Assembly (NCBI RefSeq): GCF_045679555.1
Contig: NC_092091.1
Span: forward strand, 70,446,517-70,510,516
Length of the DNA stretch: 64,000 nt
Direction: 5' to 3'
Origin: Salvelinus alpinus
Taxonomy: Eukaryota; Chordata; Actinopteri; Salmoniformes; Salmonidae
Position numbers and translations under genes: made by a program
Notes under the pieces: model-generated
What the model saw: only the letters and a program-made list of their open reading frames with translations
What the model was told of the DNA's origin: nothing
Database searches by the model: none
Shown here: positions 56,105-64,000 of the stretch, one piece after another
How the letters are laid out: every line of letters begins with the position of its first letter
Numbering within the stretch: position 1 is the stretch's first letter

Positions 56105-59100
56105 GTGATTGAGCTTGATGTGTCCTGTCCTTCCCCCCTGGGCCATCTGGAGTTTGTGGTGCTGGAATCAGAGCCGTACCTCCCATTATGCTTCCTCAAC
56201 AATGACTGGTTCTGCTCTAAAGTTGTGGTGACCACACCAGAGGGAGACACAGTCAACTTCCCCTGTTACCACTGGATCTCAGGCTATGAGCGGCTGATGT
56301 TCAGGGAGGCCACTGGTCAGTATGTTGGTATATAGATCATTGTCTAGGTTAAGTTCTGAGTATACCTGCTGTGCATATTATACATCAGCTCGCTGAACGT
56401 AATTTGTAGTTTATTTTGAAATGTGTGTCAAAGGGGCCATTTTTATGGAATAATGGTGGATATACTTTATATGGCTTAAGATGTTGATCAATCCCCCCAA
56501 AACATGAAAATAATCACACTTTATGGCATTTTGTTAATAAGGTAAACTGATATTCAATGAGACCTGGCCAGAGGCCATAGAAGAGAGACAGAGGGAGCTG
56601 CAGAATCGGCAAAAGGTGTACCGGTGAGAGGCTGGTTCTGAGATCTTGAAACTCAATTCCTAAGATGCAGAAACAATTCAAAACAACATCAAAATGCTTT
56701 TGAATCAGCACTTTTAGAGAGCAATGAACTAAAGTGGTACCAACACGAAAGTAACTAAATGTGCACCTACTGTCTTTTAAAACACACTGTTGGGACCAAA
56801 GTTACTAAACTAAAACTGAAACAAAAATGAATCATGAAAAAACTATTTCCTAAACTGAAATAAATTATTAAGAAATCAGTTTGAAAAACTATACTGAAAG
56901 TATTATCTTTGCCTCTAAAACAAACTGACACAAAAAACATCAAATTATGTTCAGTTGTAGTTTGTTTTTCTATCAATTTAATCATGTTGACATACTGCTT
57001 TACTCATCTCATGTACAGTATATACTGTATTTTAGTCAATACAACTCCGACATTGCTCGTCCTAATATTTATATATTTCTTATTTCCATTCTTTTACTTT
57101 TAGATGTGTGTATTGTTGTGAATTGTTAGATACTACTGTACTGTTGGAGCTAGGAACACAAGCATTTCGCTACACCCGCGATAACATCTGCTAAATATGT
57201 GTATGTGACCAATAACATTTGATTTGACTACTAAGGTTAAAAAAAAGCATTGGATTGCTGTTAACATGGGCAAGTCACATTGAAATTGACTTTATCATTT
57301 AAATCTAACCTAGACTATGACCTGACCCATCACCTTATTTAAAACTGCCCCCCATTGGCAAGAAGTGAAATCCCCCAAAAACACTCAAACTATAGTCCAA
57401 CAACACATAAATGTCTTCTATCCTCCCCATGCATAGGCTACTTTCTGTCCCTTACACAAAAAATAAAACCAAAATAATATAAAAATGAAATGCTTTTAAT
57501 CAAATGAAAACAGAATCTAAACTAGAAAATCAAGTCTGAAAATGAATTGAAACTAAACAGGTTATTATTTCTTTGTTTAAATATAAAAAATAAAAACAAA
57601 GAACTATAATAGCCTTGTTTGGGACTGAACCCTATGTACGTACAGTTTTATCCAAGTAATATCGAAGCTCTCTTGCAAATGTTTTATGTGGAGTGACCCC
57701 ACTCGCGATTGAGACTGGGCAATACACTAACACTCCCTTAAACATCTATGTACTTTTTTTTTTACAATGGTTCCATTGAAACAGATGCTCATGTCTTACT
57801 TCACTGTGGGTTATACAACAACGTTAGACAGGATGTGTTTCTTCAGCTGTCCAGTCCAAAATATTATTTTAACAGTCTAGGTGAAAATAATAAATTACGA
57901 CATCTTCAAGTAACAATTATGTACAGTGAGGGAAAAAAGTATTTGATCCCCTGCTGAATTTGTGCGTTTGCCCACTGACAAATAAATTATCAGTCTATAA
58001 TTTTAATGGTAGGTTTGTTTGAACAGTGAGAGGCAGAATAACAACAAAAATATCCAGAAAAATGCATGTCAAAAATGTTATAAATTGATTTGCATTTTAA
58101 TGAGGGAAATAAGTATTTGACCCCTTCTCAATCAAAAAGATTTCTGGCTCCCAGGTGTCTTTCATACAGGTAACGAGCTGAGATTAGGAGCACACTCTTT
58201 AAGGGAGTGCTCCTAATCTCAGTTTCTTACCTGTATAAAAGATACCTGTCCACAGAAGCAATCAATCAATCAGATTCCAAACTCTCCACCATGGCCAAGA
58301 CCAAAGAGCTCTCCAAGGATGTCAGGGACAAGATTGTAGACCTACACAAGGCTGGAATGGGCTACAAGACCATCGCCAAGCAGCTTGGTGAGAAGGTGAC
58401 AACAGTTTCTGTGATTATTCGCAGATGGAAGAAACACAAAAGAACTGTCAATCTCCCTCAGCCTGGGGCTCCATGCAAGATCTCACCTCGTGGAGTTGCA
58501 ATGATCATGAGAACGGTGAGGAATCAGCCCAGAACTACACAGGAGGATCTTGTCAATGATCTCAAGGCAGCTGGGACCATAGTCATCAAGAAAACAATTG
58601 GTAACACACTATGCCGTGAAGGACTGAAATCCTGCAGCGCCCGCAAGGTCCCCCTGCTCAAGAAAGCACATATACATGCCCGTCTGAAGTTTGCCAATGA
58701 ACATCTGAATGATTCAGAGGACAACTGGGTGAACGTGTTGTGGTCAGATGAGACCAAAATGGAGTTCTTTGGCATCAACCCAACTTGCCATGTTTGGAGG
58801 AGGAGGAATGCTGCCTATGACCCCAAGAAACCATCCCCACCGTCAAACATGGAGGTGGAAACATTATGCTTTGGGGGTGTTTTTCTGCTAAAGGGACAGG
58901 ACAACTTCACCGCATCAAAGGGACGATGGACGGGGCCATGTACCGTCAAATCTTGGGTGAAAACCTCCTTCCCTCAGCCAGGGTATTGAAAATGGGTCGT
59001 GGATGGGTATTCCAGCATGACAATGACCCAAAACACACGGCCAAGGCAACAAAGGAGTGGCTCAAGAAGAAGCACATTAAGGTCCTGGAGTGGCCTAGCC

Positions 59101-62100
59101 AGTCTCCAGACCTTAATCCCATAGAAAATCTGTGGAGGGAGCTGAAGGTTCGAGTTGCCAAACGTCAGCCTCGAAACCTTAATGACTTGAAGAAGATCTG
59201 CAAAGAGGAGTGGGAAAAAATCCCTCCTGAGATGTGTGCAAACCTGGTGGCCAACTACAAGAAACGTCTGACCTCTGTGATTGCCAACAAGGGTTTTGCC
59301 ACCAAGTACTAAGTCATGTTTTGCAGAGGGGTCAAATACTTATTTCCCTCATTAAAATGCAAATCAATTCATAACATTTTTGACATGCGTTTTTTCTGGA
59401 TTTTTTTGTTGATATTCTGTCTCTCACTGTTCAAATAAACCTACCATTAAAATGATAGACTTATCATTTCTTTGTCAGTGGGCAAACGTACAAAATCAGC
59501 AGGGGATCAAATACTTTTTTCCCTCACTGTAAATGGTACTTATCCTCCAATGGAGACTTCTTTATAAGTGCCTAATTGTCCATTTATGTACAGATGTTTG
59601 TTTATGCGTACATGTGTACAGATGTAATGTATTATAGATCACATCTCTACTGTACCATGTTTGACTATGATTGTTTTTAGTGTCTCAACTCAATTTGAGT
59701 GGTCCACAATGTATAAAAAAACGGTAGTGTATAGTTGTAGCATTTGTGGAATGACGCATCATTTTTTCTAAACTATAAACTCCAAAAAAACAAATAACTC
59801 TTAAACACAGAAACATTTATGTGAAGTGACCTAAGCTACCATTTTGTATGTAATGGTGAACGATAGGCTGTGTATCCCGTCTTGATTTACCATGTCTATT
59901 CCCTTCAGTTGGAGTATATATGCCGAGGGTCTACCCGAAATAATGAAAGTTGACAGCGCTTCTGATCTCCCTGCTGAGGTCCGCTTCTCTTTCACCAAGG
60001 ACATTGAGTTCACTTTCACAGCAGTCGAAGCGTAAGTTGGAGCACTGGTTTTCAAAATTGTTTTGCTTAATGTAAAACAGTCACATTTTGCTCTTCCCAG
60101 AGTACCCCTGAAGTATACCCCCTAGTGTGCATTTTACCTCTAGGCCTATGCTCTTGTGAGTCTTCACAAGTACCACCTGAGTATAGGCCAAGTATCCCCA
60201 GGGGAACATGGGACCCAGGTTGAGAACCATAAGAGGCAGCACCAGGAAATGAATGAGATATTTAATCATCTCTATTGGCATATCCCCAACACACCTTTAA
60301 AAATACTTCCTTTACAGTGAGATGAGATGTGATTGTCCTACACCAGTTCAGGTAATTGTGATATTATGAGATATTGGGAATGTGGCCATCAGGGTTGTGG
60401 TGGAACGTGGATTATAGGAATGGTGCCAGTAATAACACCCTCAGGCAAGGTTTTCCGAAATGAATTTGTTTTTAGCCACTCAAATCATTCCTGAAATCGT
60501 ATCAAAAAACAAGCCAATTAACCATCTAGCAGACATTATAACCAAATAGCTGAACTTTTCACCAAATCAAATGCCAATTGACACATAATATTAAGGATAT
60601 GTGGCCTGTGAATGAATCGATCACCCTAGGGAGAGGATGTAGATGATGAAGAGTAGTGGACCTAGCTCAGAGCCCTGGGGGACATCCTGGCATTGTTAGC
60701 ACCATTCTCTAATCAACTGCACCATCTTTCTCATGTTGAAGTAAAGTTCCTCCTCTATCCTGGCAGATTGCTGTCACTGAAACTAGAAACCCATTCCACC
60801 AACAAGAAACAATGGAAGAGCCTAGATGAACTCAGTCACGTTTTCAATAGCCACAAGACTGACGTCTATGGTAAGTTGGGCTCAGTCTTAAAGAAGGCAG
60901 CAATCAAATAGCTCACTGGAATCATTAGTAACTCATTATTATTTTGCACAAAGTTTCATTTTACACATGATCATTTTGTTTTTTTCTAGAATATGTCGAA
61001 AAGAACTGGAAGGAGGATGAGTTTTTCGGGTACCAGCTTCTGAACGGCATCAACCCCATGATGATCCATCGCTGCTCCAAGCTTCCAGAGAACTTCCCCG
61101 TCACAGAAGACATGGTGAAGGCTTCCCTTTTCGGAAAAAACCTTGAAGCAGAAATTCAGGTTTGTAAAAATGGAGTAATATATGTCATTCATCGTTCTGT
61201 TACTGCTCTAGTGGTTTCTTCCTCAGGACATTGTGTGTAGTACAGTACAATATGCTGTACATTGTGTCAGTGTAACGACTTTCCTCTTCTTCTGACGAGG
61301 AGTAAGAGATATCGTACCAATGTGCAGCGTGGTAAGTGTCCATTTTAATATAAAAAACTGAACACTACAAAAATACAAAATAACAAAGTGAATGAACAAA
61401 CGAAAATCGAAACAGTCCCGTATGGTACAGACACAGGAAACAACCACCCACAAAACACAATAGACAACAGGCTACCTAAATATGGCTCCCAATCAGAGAC
61501 AACGACTAACACCTGCCTCTGATTGAGAACCATACTAGGCCAAACACATAGAAATAGAACAACAGAACAAAACATAGAAAAACAACATAGAATGCCCACC
61601 CCAACTCACGCTCTGACCAAACTAAAATAAAGACATAAAAAAGGAACTAAGGTCAGAACGTGACAGTCAGTACTCTTCCTTTGGCATGGTGGTGTTGTTG
61701 GTAACATCTGCCTCCCTAACTCATTAATGTCCTAACCTAAACAGAAAGGCAACATCTTCCTGGTTGACTACAAGCGTCTACATGGAGTGACTGCAAACGT
61801 GATCCACGGGAAACAGCACTTCTTGGCTGCTCCTCTCTGCTTGCTCTATGTGACCCCAGAAGATAAGCTCATGCCCATCGCAATCCAGGTACATCTCACA
61901 TAAGAGTGAGATCTATACTTCCGAAACCCCAATTAAATAATCTTAACAGAATGTTTGCCACTGGGAGTTCTCTTGAACCAAAAGGAGTCCCATAAATGGA
62001 CATAAATATTGCCCAGAAATTAACTAATTGACCAGAAAGCAAAAAGCATGAGCAAAAGCATATACTGTTAGCCTAAAACTAAGGATTTGGGGGTTTCATG

Positions 62101-62794
62101 ATTGATGTTATATCCTATGTCTACATGAACCATACCGGCAAAACTCGTTTTAAGCAAACAACTATTAAACTTCCGTATGTCTTTAAATTGTAACAATATA
62201 CACATTCTCAATTAATGAAGCAAGCCATGATTGTTCTGCTTCCTTTCACAGCTGAAGCAGGTGCCTGGAGAAGACAACCCCATCTTCCTTCCTACTGACT
62301 CTGAGTATGACTGGCTCCTGGCCAAGATCTTTGTGAGGAACGCAGACTTCGCTGAACATGAGCTGAACTTTCACCTACTAAGGACTCACCTGCTGGCTGA
62401 GGTGTTTGCCGTGTCGACACTGCGTAACCTACCAATGGTGCATCCCCTCTACAAGGTACATACTTACTGCTGTGCATGCAGACACTGTTTGTTTTCAACT
62501 GTTATAACACTACAGTTGTGCGAGTTCTCATTTTCCTATTAACTCAATACTTTTAACATAATTAAGAGAACCTGAAGTATTTGCAAATAAATGTATTCAT
62601 TGTATGTATTTTTTGTAATTGAAAGTTGCAGTAGGTTGTAGTATACTACAATACATAGCTTTTTTAGTTGTGAATTTCATGTACGATTGTTCCATCTTTC
62701 TCCATAGCTCCTGATCTCTCACTTCCGCTACACTCTGCAGATCAACACTCTGGCTAGACAGGCCCTCATATCAGAGAAGGGGGTGATCACAGAG
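56105..62794 (+). CDS. Lipoxygenase gene B, exons 2-9 (continues beyond window)
   Basis: Exons 56105-56315, 56542-56623, 59909-60031, 60767-60870, 60990-61159, 61745-61888, 62252-62455 and 62708-62794 have exactly the lengths and phases of gene A exons 2-9 (211, 82, 123, 104, 170, 144, 204, 87 nt). All splice sites are GT-AG and there are no stops. The protein keeps the late PLAT part ([27 protein letters not shown]), [14 protein letters not shown] and the first two iron ligands in HLLRTH. Exons 6-9 are nearly identical to gene A, while exon 2 is clearly more diverged. Exons 10-14, with the other ligands and the C terminus, are outside the window. The presumed exon 1 (40553) lies 15.4 kb upstream and has no start codon, so function is uncertain. 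Confidence 0.88.
57135..57235 (+). mobile_element. LINE 3' tail fragment, gene B intron 3
   Basis: ACACAAGCATTTCGCTACAC ... ATAACATTTGATTTGACT matches 1150-1225 at the window's left edge. Confidence 0.75.
57236..57921. other. Gene B intron 3, unclassified
   Basis: AT-rich intron sequence. I see no coding frame or recognisable element in it. Confidence 0.5.
57924..59529 (+). mobile_element. Tc1-like transposon with about 205-bp inverted repeats, gene B intron 3
   Basis: The ends are CAGTGAGGGAAAAAAGTATT and its inverse, flanked by TA (57922-57923 and 59530-59531). Inverted repeats extend to about 58124 and from about 59324, with an inner CTCATTAAAATGCAAATC motif, the long-IR arrangement of many fish Tc1 elements. 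A separate inverted repeat (58181-58219, GATTAGGAGCACACTC and its complement around TTTAA) lies just before the transposase. Confidence 0.95.
58288..59312 (+). pseudogene. Tc1 transposase, DDE intact, one frameshift
   Basis: From ATG at 58288 the frame gives the paired-type HTH ([32 protein letters not shown]), a GRPR-like linker ([10 protein letters not shown]) and the first catalytic Asp ([11 protein letters not shown]). A single-base loss near 58827-58832 shifts the frame. The rest continues in another phase: [11 protein letters not shown], the second Asp in [10 protein letters not shown], and the Glu in [11 protein letters not shown], ending in TAA at 59310-59312. All three catalytic residues survive, so this copy is young but broken. 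Confidence 0.93.
60032..60766 (+). other. Gene B intron 4, aligned with gene A intron 4
   Basis: Blocks such as GGTTGAGAACCATAAGAGGC, GCACCAGGAAATGAATG and AGAGCCCTGGGGGACATCCT correspond to gene A intron 4 (14340, 16200). The Tc1 and SINE present there are absent here, so they inserted after the duplication. Confidence 0.65.
61271..61665 (-). mobile_element. Solo LTR, 5-bp target duplication, gene B intron 6
   Basis: The 395-bp segment has ends TGTAACGACTTTCC and GAACGTGACA and is flanked by GTCAG (61266-61270 and 61666-61670). Its minus strand matches the LTR at 2932-3379. Gene A intron 6 (16695-16841) has no insert, so the event is younger than the gene duplication. Confidence 0.9.
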
Positions 62795-63118
62795 GTACTG
62801 CCTATTCCATTCTTATATTGTTGTGTTCTATAAAACGCTAATACTTATGGAATGTCACAATGCTAGTGGAAACTGATTCAAAAGCATAAGAGAGCTCTGT
62901 GTTAAAAGATGAAGCACCCTGCTTTCTGCATGCTTATAAATGCACCGCTGATACAAACCATTTCCACTAGCATTGTTACATTCTCCAAAAATGATTATTC
63001 TGGACGTTCCTAAATTTCCAGCTAACTTATTTAAAAACTGTTCAGATTAAACAACATGAAGTACATCTGAAATAAGGCCTTCTAAACACTATACGATTAT
63101 ACAATCATAACTTTTGTC

Positions 63119-63640
63119 ACGTTCCCCAGCAAAAATGTCACTCAAACAGAAGGGGGAACTAACAGAGTCACTGACCAACAACCAAAACAAAACAGGTGTG
63201 GTTTTAGGAGGGGTTCTGAAAGACACTCATGGGGGTGTCCACTGAAAGTTGACTAGCCACAACAACTGGAACCTAAAAGACACCCACCATGAGCTCCGAC
63301 AAAATTTGCCCAAGAAGAGGCAAACAAAAGAAAAACCCACATCAAACTTACCGACAAGAAGCAAACCAAAAAGGTGGCGCAAAACGAAATCAGACAAAGG
63401 AATGTTTTTCTAGAACTCAAATAGGGAAAGGTGTTGACCCTCCACATATCTCAAGACATCTGGAGCAGTGGGCCACCCACTCTTAAATAGCACCTGGGCC
63501 AGCACCGGTGAAACACCTGCCCACTAACAAGATGGCAACCAGCACAGGTGTAACACATACTGTCTAATGAGGTGACACCAATCGGTGCGCCCTACATGCT
63601 AACGAGCTATACTGTATGTGCTAAAGTCCAACCTCAAAAC
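63119..63640. other. Unclassified insert in gene B intron 9
   Basis: A block starting TCACGTTCCCCAGC and ending near GAGGTGACACCAATCGG interrupts the alignment with gene A intron 9. No frame or termini could be assigned with confidence. Confidence 0.35.
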
Positions 63641-63706
63641 ATAAATGGAAAAATCAAAGCCTGTAACTCATTGGACACTGAGCTGGTTATCATTTTGAGA
63701 TGTATA

Positions 63707-64000
63707 CCTAGCGACACATACCGCTGCAGAGGAAATTGGTCATCATGCTGAACTGTCAGGCGTTGCCTAGCGACACATACCGCGGTAGAGTAAACTGATC
63801 ATCAGGCTGAACTGTCAGGCGTTGCCTAGCGACACATACCGCGGTAGAGTAAACTGATCATCAGGCTGAACTGTCAGGCGTTGCCTAGCGACACATACCG
63901 CGGTAGAGTAAACTGATCATCAGGCTGAACTGTCAGGCGTTGCCTAGCGACACATACCGCGGTAGAGTTAACTGGTCATCAGGCTGAACTACAACTAGCT
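63707..64000. repeat. 59-bp minisatellite, five units, gene B intron 9
   Basis: The unit start CCTAGCGACACATACCGC recurs at 63707, 63766, 63825, 63884 and 63943, exactly 59 bp apart, and runs to the window edge. Gene A intron 9 has a single related unit at about 20132-20187, next to which the Ngaro-like element sits. Confidence 0.95.

Overview
This is vertebrate nuclear DNA, almost certainly from a salmonid fish. The supporting signs are long spliced genes with GT-AG introns, several Tc1-type transposons with the usual fish termini, tRNA-derived SINEs, L2/Rex-type LINEs, chromodomain Gypsy elements, a Ngaro/DIRS-type tyrosine-recombinase retroelement and a Penelope-like relic. All host coding sequence found belongs to one family, the lipoxygenases (PLAT domain plus iron-dependent catalytic domain).

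Layout. 1-7.0 kb: LINE, LTR and Gypsy debris, including a proline-rich coding minisatellite. 7.1-8.14 kb: a detached lipoxygenase 5' end (TATA box, non-coding exon, first coding exon) killed by two stops. 8.47-8.9 kb: a polypyrimidine minisatellite. 10.5-27.5 kb: lipoxygenase gene A, with a TATA promoter, a non-coding first exon and 14 coding exons that join to 668 codons. Its introns hold a LINE, two SINEs, Tc1 elements, a hAT element containing a Penelope-like relic, and a Ngaro-like element. 27.6-39.6 kb: intergenic repeats, including a long-open L2 LINE inserted in a probable LTR. 39.77-62.8 kb and beyond the window: lipoxygenase gene B. It has a second copy of the upstream promoter and first exon (start codon lost), a 15.4-kb first intron, and exons 2-9, which match gene A exon for exon in length and phase. 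The gene B intron 1 holds a complete but damaged Gypsy element (41418-46119) and a head-to-tail triplication of a 2649-bp unit running from the Gypsy integrase region into a Tc1 end. Gene B exons 10-14 lie past the right edge.

Interpretation. The locus is a tandem lipoxygenase cluster made by duplication of a unit of about 32 kb (repeat pairs 1243/33215, 7.1-8.2/39.75-40.8 and 12.3/56.0 kb), then reshaped by transposons. Gene A looks functional. Gene B has an intact reading frame in its visible exons 2-9, but its start is uncertain. No prokaryotic features, CRISPR arrays or plausible functional tRNA/rRNA genes were seen. The least ordinary observations are the terminal Leu in gene A where most animal lipoxygenases have Ile, the divergent first exons and promoters, and the very young 2.65-kb tandem triplication with a Gypsy-Tc1 microhomology junction.
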